Below are positions 20,201 through 28,553 of a DNA stretch of 64,000 nt, piece after piece; position 1 is the first letter of the stretch, and each line of letters opens with the position of its first letter. Both the position numbers and the translations under genes were made by a program. Below the pieces are notes generated by a model, which saw only the letters and a list, made by a program, of their open reading frames with translations, was not told where the DNA came from and ran no database searches. Source of the stretch: Blattabacterium cuenoti (lineage in GTDB: Bacteria; Bacteroidota; Bacteroidia; Flavobacteriales; Blattabacteriaceae). The DNA lies in contig NZ_CP059190.1 of assembly GCF_014251555.1 (NCBI RefSeq), positions 463,522-527,521 on the forward strand. Direction: 5' to 3'.

Positions 20201-20677
20201 ATATTTTGCATTACAAGTTAAAAAAGAATCATCTAAATCTATCCAATAACCTATCTTTTCTGTAAATAATAACCATTCTTTTAATGATTTATAGACAAAG
20301 TTTTTGCAAAATTGATTATATTCTTTTACACTAATTTTTTTTCCTATATCATTTTTAGTAATACCCATTTCTTTTTCAACATTCAGCTCAATAGGAAGTC
20401 CATGAGCATCCCAACCAGCTTTTCTAAATACTTTTTTCCCTTTTAAAGTATAATATCTACAAAAAATATCCTTTATAGTTCTAGCCAATAAATGATGTAT
20501 TCCCGGTTTTCCATTCAAAGAAGGGGGCCCTTCATATAAAACATAGAAAGATGATTCTTTTTTATTAGAAAAATTAAAGTTATTTTGAAAAATCTTATGT
20601 TTTTTCCAATATTCAGATATTTCTATGGTTATCTTATTAAGATCCAGTTTTTTATATTCTCTAAATCTTTTTGACAT
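17237..20677 (-). CDS. ileS: Isoleucyl-tRNA synthetase
   Basis: Class I synthetase that charges tRNA-Ile, 1146 aa, a usual length for the longer (eukaryote-like) IleRS type also found in Bacteroidota. The HIGH-equivalent lies in PPSLNGKPGIHHLLARTIKD near residue 50-70, the editing-domain segment LSWTTTPWTLPSNTALAVG near 240, GWFFTLHVISSMLF and the KMSKS motif HKMSKSKGNTINP near residue 685, then the anticodon-binding domain (WILSELNTLI, NWYIRLCRRRYW). It is head of the ileS-dksA-lspA run and divergent from mutS. Confidence 0.97.
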   Translation of the reverse strand: MSKRFREYKKLDLNKITIEISEYWKKHKIFQNNFNFSNKKESSFYVLYEGPPSLNGKPGIHHLLARTIKDIFCRYYTLKGKKVFRKAGWDAHGLPIELNVEKEMGITKNDIGKKISVKEYNQFCKNFVYKSLKEWLLFTEKIGYWIDLDDSFLTCNAKYIESVWWLIKKFYCNNFIYKDLTIQPYSPAAGTGLSHHELNMPGTYKKVEQISPFLKFKTIKNTLPKKLKNVLGDIYFLSWTTTPWTLPSNTALAVGYDIDYVLVSTYNAYTSCKENIIFSEKLIHRILLSNKFYSVSNNLELDISNAKSHNKIPYFIVEKFKGKELICSRYEQLLPWFKPYYNERNAFQVIEGDFVNVDEGTGIVHISPTFGIEDFMIAKKYKVPPMLLLNEDNMPVPLVDLQGRFLKIFPHGFGGKYVKKDFNPLDSNFFSADQEIVLFLEKEQKIFRTEKYIHFYPHCWRTEKPILYYPLNSWFFKTTEIKNKMILLNQKIKWHPEFTGKKRFDSWLKSTKDWNLSRARYWGTPLPIWRTEKGDEEIVIGSIKELFMEIQKSIKHGFMSSNMFKDFILDDMSNENYNKIDLHKHVLDKIVLVSYKGKPMKRESDLVDVWFDSGAMPYAQFHYPFENKEYIDKNLLFPADFISEGIDQTRGWFFTLHVISSMLFNSIAYKNVISTGLILDKHGHKMSKSKGNTINPFNLINNYGPDAIRWYMIFNSEPWDNLKFDVKGIHTIINKFFGTLYNIYSFFVLYANIDGFSYREEECSNYTELDLWILSELNTLIKKADDYYSNYNSTKVARLISSFVLDQLSNWYIRLCRRRYWKEKYTENKISAYQILYKCLIVIAKLTSPIIPFFSEKLYLDLNSITNKENCKSIHLTSFPNYNLSLIDRELEKRMSLIQKITTMVFSIRKKNRIKIRQPLQKVLILISDEKIRFQLEKSSKILMKEANVKEIEFSDSYKNLELVKHIKPNYQSLGPRFGYRTQGISKIIEKFTQEEIREVEKNKKCVIFLQDQKILLFLEDVKITTEYIKNWSILFDHELTIALDLRITDSLREEGFMRELIRYIQRLRKKRNYDVVEKIFLYIRTVQKVQLIIQNNKDFLCQETLAADIFLQEKNMKKKEMEFFFVENFEEKLMLYIQIRKVENI

Positions 20678-20740
20678 AAGGTTTTTATTGTAATAATAAA
20701 TTAAAAATCTTCTATTTTACTCTAAATAATTACATTTTGT

Positions 20741-23176
20741 ATGAATAAAAACGATAACTCTTGTTGTAAAAAAAAAGAAGAAACTCCATTAATTAAGCAA
20801 TATAATGATATAAAAACTAAATATCCAGATACAATTTTATTATTTCAAGTTGGAGATTTTTATGAAATCTTTGGAGAAGATGCTGTTAAATGTTCTAAAA
20901 TATTAAATATTGTTTTAACTAAGCGATCTAATCTTCATCTAGCAGGATTTCCTTATCATTCGTTAAATACTTATTTACCAAAATTAATACGTTCAGGATT
21001 ACGTGTAGCGATTTGTGATCAGTTAGAAGAACCAAAAAAAGGAAAAAATATAGTAAAAAGAGGAGTAACTGAACTTGTAACTCCGGGAATAGCTATAAAT
21101 GAAAATATTTTACAAACCAAATCAAACAATTTTTTAGCTTCTATTCATGTAGGGATGAATAACTTAGGATTAAGTTTTTTAGATGTTTCTACAGGAGAAT
21201 TTTTTATAACCGAAGATAAAAAAAATAATGTATTACAATATTTAAAACTTTTTAATCCCAGCGAAATTCTTTTTCAAAGAAGAGAAAAGAAATTTTTTGA
21301 CCAATTATTAAAAAATAAGTATTATACTTTTTTAATGGAAGATTGGATATTTGATTATAGATTCGCATATGAAAAATTGACATCACATTTTAAAACCAAT
21401 TCTTTAAAAGGATTTGGAATTGATGATTTAAAATTAGGAATTGTTTCCTCTGGAGTGATATTATCTTATTTACACAATACACAACATTTCAATATCAAAC
21501 ACATTTCTAACATACGAAGGATAAAAAAAGAAGAACATATGTGGATTGATCACTTCACTTTTCAAAATTTAGAAATATTTCATTCTTTAAACAAAGAAGG
21601 AGTTTCTTTAATTCATGTTCTGGACCAGACAATCACTCCTATGGGAGGAAGATTATTGAAAAATTGGATCCTTTTTCCTTTAATAAATATATTTCATATA
21701 AAAAAACGTCATAAAATAGTCCAAGAATTATACTCCAATAATTCTATCCGTAATTTCATAAAAAAAAAACTTAAAGATATTCATGATATAGAAAGAATGA
21801 TTTCTAAAATGGTTATCGGTAAAGTATCTCCTCGTGAAATATATACACTGCACAAATCTTTGATTTCTATTACTGAAATAAAAAAAAAAATTTTATATCA
21901 AGAATCCCAAATTCTTGTAGATTTTGTAAATTCTTTTCAAGATTGCAATATTGTATCTGAAAAAATTGTTAATACCATACAGGAAAATCCTCCACATCAA
22001 ATTGAAAAAGGAAAAGGAAATGTAATCATCAAAGGATTTTCTAAAGAATTAGATGAAATTCGTATGCTATATTTTTCGCAAAAAGAATATTTGGAAAAAC
22101 TTTGCAAAATAGAACAATTAAATACAGGAATCAATAATTTAAAAATTGGATACAATAATATTTTTGGGTATTTTTTTGAAGTAAAAACTTCAAAAAAACA
22201 TAAGATTCCATCTCACTGGATTCAAAAACAAACGTTAGCTAATTCTGTTAGATATATAACCGAAGAATTAAAAAACTATGAATTGAAAATTTTGAATGCT
22301 GAACAAAAAATATTCTCTTTAGAAAAAGAAATATTCAATAATTTAATTGATCAAATTCTAGAAAAAGTAAAATATCTGCAAAAAAATGCAAAAGCAATTG
22401 CAGAATTAGATGTTTTATGCTCCTTTTCTAATCTAGCATTAGAAAACAATTATGTCAAACCAAAAATTGATCACTCTTTAAAAATATGCATTATAAAAGG
22501 AAGACATCCAGTTATTGAAAAACAGTTTATATCCAAAATATCTTACATTCCAAATGATATTATTTTAAATAAATCAGACCTACAAATTATGATCATAACA
22601 GGACCAAATATGTCCGGAAAATCTGCTATTTTACGTCAAACAGCTATTATCATACTAATGGCTCATATTGGAAGTTTTGTTCCAGCTGAGTATGCAGAAA
22701 TAGGATTAATAGATAAAATATTTAGCAGAGTAGGAGCTTCAGATAATATTTCTTTGGGAGAATCCACTTTTATGGTAGAAATGAACGAAACAGCAAGTAT
22801 ACTCAATAATATTTCCAAAAGAAGCTTTCTTATTTTAGACGAAATAGGAAGAGGAACAAGCACTTATGATGGTATTTCAATAGCAAAATCTATTGTTGAA
22901 TTTTTACATGAAAATAATTTACGACCTCTAACTTTATTTGCTACTCATTATCATGAATTAAATGAAATGAGTTCTTTTTTTAAAAGAATAAAAAATTATC
23001 ATGTTTACGTGAAAAAAATTGATGATAATATTATTTTTATGCGAAAATTGATGGTTGGAGGAAGTGAGAATAGTTTTGGGATTCACGTAGCAAAGATATC
23101 TGGAATGCCCATAAAAATCGTTGATAGAGCAAAAGAAATATTAAAAACATTAAAAAATGAAAAAGATAAAAAATAA
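20741..23176 (+). CDS. mutS: DNA mismatch repair protein MutS, C-terminus frameshifted
   Basis: Recognises mismatches and small loops and starts mismatch repair. The mismatch-binding motif FQVGDFYEIFG has Phe40 and Glu42 in place. The ATPase domain has Walker A GPNMSGKS near residue 621, the signature LGESTFMVEMNETASIL, Walker B FLILDEIGRGTSTYDG and ATHYHEL. The frame stops at 23176 after a lysine-rich tail, giving 811 aa. The conserved C-terminal tail of Bacteroidota MutS is found immediately downstream in the +1 frame, to 23264. The break lies among poly(A) runs (A6, A5, A6). The core ATPase is intact; loss of the tail would affect dimer-of-dimer or clamp contacts (family knowledge). Confidence 0.95.
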   Translation: MNKNDNSCCKKKEETPLIKQYNDIKTKYPDTILLFQVGDFYEIFGEDAVKCSKILNIVLTKRSNLHLAGFPYHSLNTYLPKLIRSGLRVAICDQLEEPKKGKNIVKRGVTELVTPGIAINENILQTKSNNFLASIHVGMNNLGLSFLDVSTGEFFITEDKKNNVLQYLKLFNPSEILFQRREKKFFDQLLKNKYYTFLMEDWIFDYRFAYEKLTSHFKTNSLKGFGIDDLKLGIVSSGVILSYLHNTQHFNIKHISNIRRIKKEEHMWIDHFTFQNLEIFHSLNKEGVSLIHVLDQTITPMGGRLLKNWILFPLINIFHIKKRHKIVQELYSNNSIRNFIKKKLKDIHDIERMISKMVIGKVSPREIYTLHKSLISITEIKKKILYQESQILVDFVNSFQDCNIVSEKIVNTIQENPPHQIEKGKGNVIIKGFSKELDEIRMLYFSQKEYLEKLCKIEQLNTGINNLKIGYNNIFGYFFEVKTSKKHKIPSHWIQKQTLANSVRYITEELKNYELKILNAEQKIFSLEKEIFNNLIDQILEKVKYLQKNAKAIAELDVLCSFSNLALENNYVKPKIDHSLKICIIKGRHPVIEKQFISKISYIPNDIILNKSDLQIMIITGPNMSGKSAILRQTAIIILMAHIGSFVPAEYAEIGLIDKIFSRVGASDNISLGESTFMVEMNETASILNNISKRSFLILDEIGRGTSTYDGISIAKSIVEFLHENNLRPLTLFATHYHELNEMSSFFKRIKNYHVYVKKIDDNIIFMRKLMVGGSENSFGIHVAKISGMPIKIVDRAKEILKTLKNEKDKK

Positions 23177-23264
23177 ACAAATTAAAATAGATCATGTTAA
23201 TTCTCTATCTCTTGAAGATGCACCTGTCAAAATGAATGAAATTAAAAATTTATTAGATCATTAA
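23157..23264 (+). other. Out-of-frame C-terminal tail of MutS
   Basis: The +1 frame relative to mutS encodes a peptide whose end, HVNSLSLEDAPVKMNEIKNL, resembles the C-terminal tail of Bacteroidota MutS (VNNLTPLEALNKLNDIK-type; compared from memory). It has its own ATG at 23157 inside mutS but is too short and too similar to that tail to be a separate gene. Reading one A fewer in the A6 run at 23168-23173, or in the A6 run at 23152-23157, would join it to MutS for a total near 839 aa. This could be rescued by polymerase slippage, be a true recent mutation, or be a sequencing error in a homopolymer. Confidence 0.75.
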
Positions 23265-23318
23265 TTAAAATAATTTGCTTCATATACAAAAGTGTTTTTA
23301 AATTAGTTCATATGATTG

Positions 23319-23391
<73 letters not shown>

Positions 23392-23400
23392 TTAAAAAAA

Positions 23401-23485
23401 ACCCGGGTGGTGAAATTGGTAGACACACAGGACTTAAAATCCTGTGATCATTGTGATCGTACGGGTTCAAATCCCGTTCCGGGTA
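23401..23485 (+). tRNA. tRNA-Leu (anticodon UAA)
   Basis: 85-nt class II tRNA: acceptor ACCCGGG/TCCGGGT (one G:U) with discriminator A, anticodon stem CAGGA/TCCTG around CTTAAAA (UAA), long variable arm TGATCATTGTGATCG, T-arm with TTCAAAT. Its last 19 bases overlap the 3' end of guaB on the opposite strand. Confidence 0.95.
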
Positions 23486-24942
23486 TTTAGATAATAATTT
23501 GGAGTTTCTTTTGTAATGCTGACACTATGTGGATGGTTTTCTTTTAATCCTGAATTAGTTATTCGTACAAATTTTCCTTTTTTCATTAATTCTGTAATGG
23601 ATGAAACACCACAATAACCCATACCAGAACGCAATCCTCCACAAATTTGATAAATTGTATCTTTCATTTTTCCTTTGTAAGGAACCATAGCTTCTATTCC
23701 TTCTGGAACAGATTTTTCACTAAATTGAAAATAACGATCTTTACTTCCTCTTTTCATAGCAATTAAAGAACCCATTCCAACATAAGTTTTAAATTTTCTT
23801 CCTTTAAAAATCACTTCTTCGCCAGGAGCTTCATCTGTTCCTGCAAATAAACTACCAATCATAACAGAACTCGCTCCTGCAGCAATAGCTTTTACCACGT
23901 CTCCTGAATATCTAATTCCTCCATCAGAAATCACATTTATATTTCTTTGTTTTGCGTATTCATATACATCATTAATGGCTGTTATTTGAGGCATACCTAC
24001 TCCAGCTATTACTCTTGTCGTACAAATAGAGCCAGAACCTATTCCTACTTTTAAAACAGTAGAACCAGCATCTATCAAATCTTTAGCACCTTCTTTTGTG
24101 ACTACATTTCCAGCTAGTAATGAAATTCTTGGAAAAGAATAACGGATTGATTTAATAACTTTTAATATTCTAGAAGAATGGCCATGAGCTGAATCTATAG
24201 CTATTAGATCTGCTCCTACTTTGATTAAAGATTCTACTCTTTCTAAAGTATGTAGATCTATCCCAACAGCTGCTCCTACACGAAGACGTCCTCTAGAATC
24301 TTTGCATGCATTAGGATTCTCAATTAAATTATCTATATCCCTAATTGTGATTAATCCTATCAATTTATTATAGTCATCTACAATAGGTAATTTTTCTATT
24401 CTCTCTTTTAATAAAATATTCTTTGCTTTTTCCAAAGTAATATTTTTTTTAGAAGTGATCAAGTTTTCTCTTGTCATTACTTCTTCGACTAAAGAATCCA
24501 AATCCGTACGATATTTGATATCTCTTCTCGTAATAATTCCTATTAATGAATGATCTTTTTCTATAACAGGAAGTCCAGATATTTGATATCTCTTCATAAG
24601 AAATTGAGCATGTTTCAGTGTAGAATTTCTGGAAAGTGTAATAGGATCATCTATCATTCCACTTTCACTTCTTTTAACCCTGTAAACTTCTTCTGATTGA
24701 TTCTTTATACTCATATTTTTATGAATAATTCCTATTCCTCCTTCCCTAGCTATAGATATAGCTAAAGAAGATTCAGTCACTGTATCCATGGCGGCGCTCA
24801 ATATGGGAATGTTTAGAGAAATATCAGGTGTTAGATAAGTTTTAAGAGAGACATCTGATGGAAGAATTGAAGAATAGGAGGGGACAAGCAAAACATCATC
24901 AAAAGTTAGAGCCTCTTTTAAAATCTTTTTATTTAAAGACAT
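23467..24942 (-). CDS. guaB: Inosine-5'-monophosphate dehydrogenase
   Basis: Oxidises IMP to XMP, the committed step of GMP synthesis, with NAD+. The 491 aa protein has an N-terminal barrel segment ([14 protein letters not shown]), two CBS domains (about 95-205, with [20 protein letters not shown] and [20 protein letters not shown]), and the catalytic loop [17 protein letters not shown] with the active cysteine. [14 protein letters not shown] and MGSLIAM follow in the usual order. The last residues (LNTRNGI) are read from the complement of tRNA-Leu, so the C-terminus seems to have drifted into the neighbouring tRNA gene. It starts at ATG, divergent from the small lipoprotein gene. Confidence 0.97.
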   Translation of the reverse strand: MSLNKKILKEALTFDDVLLVPSYSSILPSDVSLKTYLTPDISLNIPILSAAMDTVTESSLAISIAREGGIGIIHKNMSIKNQSEEVYRVKRSESGMIDDPITLSRNSTLKHAQFLMKRYQISGLPVIEKDHSLIGIITRRDIKYRTDLDSLVEEVMTRENLITSKKNITLEKAKNILLKERIEKLPIVDDYNKLIGLITIRDIDNLIENPNACKDSRGRLRVGAAVGIDLHTLERVESLIKVGADLIAIDSAHGHSSRILKVIKSIRYSFPRISLLAGNVVTKEGAKDLIDAGSTVLKVGIGSGSICTTRVIAGVGMPQITAINDVYEYAKQRNINVISDGGIRYSGDVVKAIAAGASSVMIGSLFAGTDEAPGEEVIFKGRKFKTYVGMGSLIAMKRGSKDRYFQFSEKSVPEGIEAMVPYKGKMKDTIYQICGGLRSGMGYCGVSSITELMKKGKFVRITNSGLKENHPHSVSITKETPNYYLNTRNGI

Positions 24943-25069
24943 AATTTTTTATTTTTAAAAATATATAATTTTGTTTAGTTTAATGAAAAAACGTAATTTT
25001 ATAATGTTCTTATTTTCAAACTTAAAAAAATTTGGTTATATTGCCTTTTAGGAAAAAAATACAGATATA

Positions 25070-25100
25070 TTTTTTCATTCCAAATTTTTATATAAATTTG
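25070..25100 (+). promoter_or_regulatory. Possible promoter of the small lipoprotein gene
   Basis: TAAATTTG at 25093-25100 matches the Bacteroidota -7 consensus exactly. TTTT at 25070-25073, at the proper 19-base spacing, differs from TTTG in one base. The start codon is 50 bases further on. It lies in the 207-base divergent gap between guaB and the lipoprotein, in which nothing else was recognised. Confidence 0.4.
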
Positions 25101-25149
25101 CCCAAAATATGTAAAACCAGAATATGTAATAATTGAAATACTATTGATT

Positions 25150-25431
25150 ATGATGAAAAAATTAAGAATAACTGTAACTATTATCCTATTGGCTATATTT
25201 TTGTTTACTATCAGTTGTAATAACAAAAATAAAAATGAAAATCCCTCTACTACAACGGAAGAGGAAAAAACAGCTAATAATAATGAAAATCAAACAGATT
25301 CCACTCCTACAAACACTCCTCCTGCAACTTCTAGTAGTGAGGAATCCGCAAAAAATAATAATGAGGAGAACGGAACTCCATCTGAAAAAGAAAAAGTAAC
25401 TACTGAAGAAAACGAAAAAAATAATAAATAA
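25150..25431 (+). CDS. Small low-complexity lipoprotein, function unknown
   Basis: I do not recognise this protein. From ATG 25150 it is 93 aa: a basic start (MMKKLR), a hydrophobic signal segment (residues 7-21) and a lipobox-like ITFTISC-type end at Cys23 (FTISC). After the cysteine the chain is almost only Asn, Glu, Lys, Thr, Ser and Pro, with no hydrophobic core, so it is probably unstructured and tethered to a membrane. Signal peptidase II (lspA) is encoded at 16200. The gene has its own candidate promoter and a strong terminator hairpin directly after it, which supports real expression. Which membrane or partner it uses cannot be told. Confidence 0.75.
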   Translation: MMKKLRITVTIILLAIFLFTISCNNKNKNENPSTTTEEEKTANNNENQTDSTPTNTPPATSSSEESAKNNNEENGTPSEKEKVTTEENEKNNK

Positions 25432-25445
25432 TTAGGATTTTAAAA

Positions 25446-25489
25446 AAAAGCAAAAAAGAGAGAACCGTTGTACGCTCTTTTTTGCTTTT
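25446..25489. terminator. Bidirectional terminator hairpin between the lipoprotein gene and rplS
   Basis: AAAAGCAAAAAAGAG and CTCTTTTTTGCTTTT form a perfect 15-bp stem around a 14-base loop, with T-runs on the 3' side in both directions. It lies between two convergent genes (lipoprotein +, rplS -), where a two-way terminator is expected. It is the clearest terminator in the window. Confidence 0.8.
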
Positions 25490-25508
25490 CATTTCAATCT
25501 TATCAACC

Positions 25509-25856
25509 TTAGCTTTTAACTCTTGCTTTCTTTCCCTTAAGAAATCTAAAATAATAAATTTTAGATCTACGAACTTTTCCTTTCTTATGAACTTCTATTT
25601 TTTGTATGTTTGGTTGATTGAAAATAAATATGCGTTCTATTCCTATACCACCAACACTTATTTTTCGAATGGTGAATGTTTTGGTTAATCCTTTTCCTTG
25701 TTTTTTTATAACTACTCCTTTAAAAGATTGGATTCTTTTTTTTTCTCCCTCTTTAATTTCAAAAAAAACAGTAATAGTATCTCCGGAATTAAATAACGGA
25801 AATTCATTTCTATGAATAAATTTATCTTCTGTATATCTAATAAGATTTTGTAACAT
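25509..25856 (-). CDS. rplS: 50S ribosomal protein L19
   Basis: Large-subunit protein near the 30S/50S interface. The 115 aa protein begins with FPLFNSGDTITVFFEIKEG and continues with RIQSFKGVVIKKQGKG, TFTIRKISVGGIGIERIF and the basic C-terminus KVRRSKIYYFR. It lies 6 bases after glmM on the same strand and stops just before the terminator hairpin. Confidence 0.96.
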   Translation of the reverse strand: MLQNLIRYTEDKFIHRNEFPLFNSGDTITVFFEIKEGEKKRIQSFKGVVIKKQGKGLTKTFTIRKISVGGIGIERIFIFNQPNIQKIEVHKKGKVRRSKIYYFRFLKGKKARVKS

Positions 25857-25862
25857 AACTTT

Positions 25863-27251
25863 TTATAATTTTTTCACTTCACACACAATTTCTTTTGCTA
25901 ATAAATCAGCTCTTTTTTTTGAAAAACTTTCTGTATGTATTCTAATAATATTTTCCGTATTAGATTTTCTTATATGTATCCATTCATTATTTAATAAATC
26001 AATTTTAATTCCATCACTCAAATTCATTTTTTTTCCTTTATACTTTTCCTTTATTCTTTTTAGTAATATTTTAATTCTTTCATGAGAAGAAAGTCTGATT
26101 TTCTTTTTAGACATAAAAAAATTAGAATATTTTTTTTTCAATTTGGATAATGAAATATTAGAAAGTTTAGCTATTTGAGTTAAAAATAAAGCAATTCCTA
26201 CTAATGCATCCCTTCCATAACGGAATTCAGGATAAACAATTCCTCCATTTCCTTCTCCTCCAATCACAGCATGAACTTCTTTCATTTTTTTGATAACATG
26301 AACTTCTCCTACAGAAGTAGAATGATAAGGAACACCTTTTTTGATAGCAAGATCTTTTAATGCATGAGAAGAAGATAATGTAGAAACAACAGGTCCCAAT
26401 TTATTTTTCAATACATAATCAGCAATGGATATTAAAGTATATTCTTCTCCAAAAAAATCTCCATTTTCACAAATAAATACTACACGATCAACATCTGGAT
26501 CTACGGAAATCCCTAAATCTGCTTTGATTTCCGGAACTTTATTACATATTTCTTTTAAATTTTTTTTGATAGGTTCAGGATTGTGAATAAAATCACCGTG
26601 AGGATCACAATGCATCTCTATGACATGAACACCCAAATGTTTTAAAAGAATAGGAACAGCTATTCCTCCTGTTGAGTTGATTCCATCTATCACAATTTTT
26701 AATCTTGCTTTTTTAATGATATCCCTATCTATAATAGGTAATGAAAGAATTTTTTCTATATGTTTTTGAATATAATCCTTTCTATGAAAAAGAGACCCTA
26801 ATTTTTTATAAGAAGAAAATCTAAAATCTTCTTTTTCTGTTATATAAAATAATTTTTGAAAATCTTCTTCAGATAGAAACTCTCCACAAGAATTAAACAT
26901 CTTTAATCCATTCCAATTTTTAGGATTATGGCTAGCCGTTAACATGACTCCTCCATCAGCTTTTTCATTCATAACGGCTATTCCAACAGTAGGAGTTGTA
27001 GATAAACCAATATTTATAACATCTACTCCAAGACTTCTAAAAGTGATTATTAAAAACTGTTGAAATAAAGCAGAAGTAACTCGACCATCTCTACCTAAGA
27101 TGATAACATACTTCTTTTTTCTTTTATATTTCCTTTTCATCCAGTAAACATATCCAGCAGAAAATTTAATTATATCTATAGGAGAAAAACCTTCTCCTAC
27201 TTTTCCTCCCAATGTTCCCCTTATTCCAGATGAAGATTTTACAAGTGTCAA
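25863..27251 (-). CDS. glmM: Phosphoglucosamine mutase (phosphohexomutase family)
   Basis: Interconverts hexosamine/hexose 6- and 1-phosphates; in this family GlmM makes glucosamine-1-phosphate for UDP-GlcNAc. The 462 aa protein has KSSSGIRGTLGGK at the start, the phospho-serine loop GGVMLTASHNP (Ser107), the metal site DPDVDR near residue 252, and the sugar-binding GGEGNGGIVYPEFRYGRD. It starts at TTG (27251); no ATG is available. Bacteroidota enzymes of this type may also act on phosphomannose, so exact substrate is inferred. It heads a pair with rplS. Confidence 0.88.
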   Translation of the reverse strand: MTLVKSSSGIRGTLGGKVGEGFSPIDIIKFSAGYVYWMKRKYKRKKKYVIILGRDGRVTSALFQQFLIITFRSLGVDVINIGLSTTPTVGIAVMNEKADGGVMLTASHNPKNWNGLKMFNSCGEFLSEEDFQKLFYITEKEDFRFSSYKKLGSLFHRKDYIQKHIEKILSLPIIDRDIIKKARLKIVIDGINSTGGIAVPILLKHLGVHVIEMHCDPHGDFIHNPEPIKKNLKEICNKVPEIKADLGISVDPDVDRVVFICENGDFFGEEYTLISIADYVLKNKLGPVVSTLSSSHALKDLAIKKGVPYHSTSVGEVHVIKKMKEVHAVIGGEGNGGIVYPEFRYGRDALVGIALFLTQIAKLSNISLSKLKKKYSNFFMSKKKIRLSSHERIKILLKRIKEKYKGKKMNLSDGIKIDLLNNEWIHIRKSNTENIIRIHTESFSKKRADLLAKEIVCEVKKL

Positions 27252-27280
27252 AAATTAATTGAATTTTTTTTTATCATAAA

Positions 27281-27296
27281 CAAAAATACAAAATTA
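27281..27296 (-). promoter_or_regulatory. Two adjacent TAnnTTTG-like boxes upstream of glmM
   Basis: On the minus strand TAATTTTG (27289-27296) and TATTTTTG (27281-27288) lie head to tail, 30-45 bases before the glmM TTG start. Both match the -7 consensus; neither has a TTTG at the ideal spacing. Plausible glmM-rplS promoter, weak evidence. Confidence 0.3.
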
Positions 27297-27307
27297 AATT
27301 TTGAGAT

Positions 27308-28546
27308 TTATTCAAATTCTACTACTTTTATGATAGGAATTTTATTAATAATAAATAAAGTAGGAAAAAATATTGTCACAAAACAAATCAAAGAAATAGC
27401 TAAATTGATAATGACAATATGGCTTATATTAATACAAATTGGAACAAAATCTACAAAATATTGTATTTTGTTTAGTGATACTAAATGAAATTTTTTTTGC
27501 AGTATCAATAAGGTAATTCCTATAGTATTCCCTATGATTAATGATGGAATAAATATTTGCAGAACATAAAACAGAAATATTTTGTGTATAACTTTATTTT
27601 GAGCTCCTAAAGTTTTTAAAATCCCTATAGTTCTAATTCTTTCCAAAAGAAGTATCAGAATAAATACAATCATATTTATGACTAGTGATATAAAAACAAT
27701 AAAACTAATAACAAGTATATTTGTATCAAATATATTTATCCATTCTGTAAGATCACGACTGTTTTGATCATAAATAGTTTTAATTAAAAAACTATGAGGT
27801 ATTTTTTTAAAAATTTTTTTCTTAATATTTTCTTTGTTGTAAAGAAAAGAAGATACAAAAATTTCAAATTTTTCTGATAAATCTTCTTTCCATCCATAAA
27901 TCTGTTGAATCGATTTTATATTTCCAATAATATATAGATCATCAAATTCTGGAATTCCTGTTTCGTATAAACCAGAAACTATAAATTTTTTGGAGACAAT
28001 GGAAGGTTCCCCTTTTCCTTTAAAAAAAAGGAAATCTATTTTCACATTTGATCCAATATTTAATCCTAATGATAAGGAGATTTTTTTGGATAAAATAATG
28101 TTTTTATTGCAATCATAATTTTTTTTTTTGTAACAAAAATTACCCTCGACTAAAAAATATTTAAAAAAAATAGGATTATAATCTTCATATAATCCTTTAT
28201 ATATATATCTTCCTGTTTTATTATTCGTTCCAATAATTATATCATTTTCAACAATTCCATAAATTTGTTTAATGTAGTTAGAATTAAGATATTTTTTTTC
28301 AAAAAAATATCTATTTTTTATAGAAAAAGCTGAATTTTTCTTTTCTACAAAAACTTGACCTCTAACATTTAACAATTTATCTTTTATAATTTCTTTAAAT
28401 CCAAATCCTATAGAAAAAGTTAAAATAGCAATAATTAAACCAAAAATTATTGTCGTTTGTGTTATTATAACTATTGTTCGAAGAGTTCTATTTTGACTAC
28501 AATCTTTCCAAACTGTTTTTTTAGAAAAAAACCATTCAAAATTCAA
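27308..28546 (-). CDS. FtsX/LolE-type ABC transporter permease
   Basis: Membrane permease of 412 aa with the FtsX/MacB/LolCE layout: one transmembrane helix near residues 25-50, a large extracytoplasmic domain (about 55-265), then three helices (about 270-300, 325-350, 375-405). The C-terminal core LLLERIRTIGILKTLGAQNKVIHKIF is the family signature. Length and layout fit LolC/LolE, which extract lipoproteins for outer-membrane transfer, but no ATPase partner lies beside it, so the substrate is inferred. An 11-base poly(A) run (plus-strand T-run 28129-28139) is kept in frame. The start is 7 bases after dnaB, suggesting co-transcription. Confidence 0.8.
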   Translation of the reverse strand: MNFEWFFSKKTVWKDCSQNRTLRTIVIITQTTIIFGLIIAILTFSIGFGFKEIIKDKLLNVRGQVFVEKKNSAFSIKNRYFFEKKYLNSNYIKQIYGIVENDIIIGTNNKTGRYIYKGLYEDYNPIFFKYFLVEGNFCYKKKNYDCNKNIILSKKISLSLGLNIGSNVKIDFLFFKGKGEPSIVSKKFIVSGLYETGIPEFDDLYIIGNIKSIQQIYGWKEDLSEKFEIFVSSFLYNKENIKKKIFKKIPHSFLIKTIYDQNSRDLTEWINIFDTNILVISFIVFISLVINMIVFILILLLERIRTIGILKTLGAQNKVIHKIFLFYVLQIFIPSLIIGNTIGITLLILQKKFHLVSLNKIQYFVDFVPICINISHIVIINLAISLICFVTIFFPTLFIINKIPIIKVVEFE

Positions 28547-28553
28547 TATACTT

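Noticed and set aside
23157..23264. Independent 35-codon gene after mutS
   Set aside because: Its sequence resembles the MutS C-terminal tail, so a frameshifted part of mutS is the simpler reading.
24999..25226. 75-codon minus-strand open frame upstream of guaB
   Set aside because: It overlaps the lipoprotein start and the divergent promoter region; no family resemblance and no ATG-linked context.
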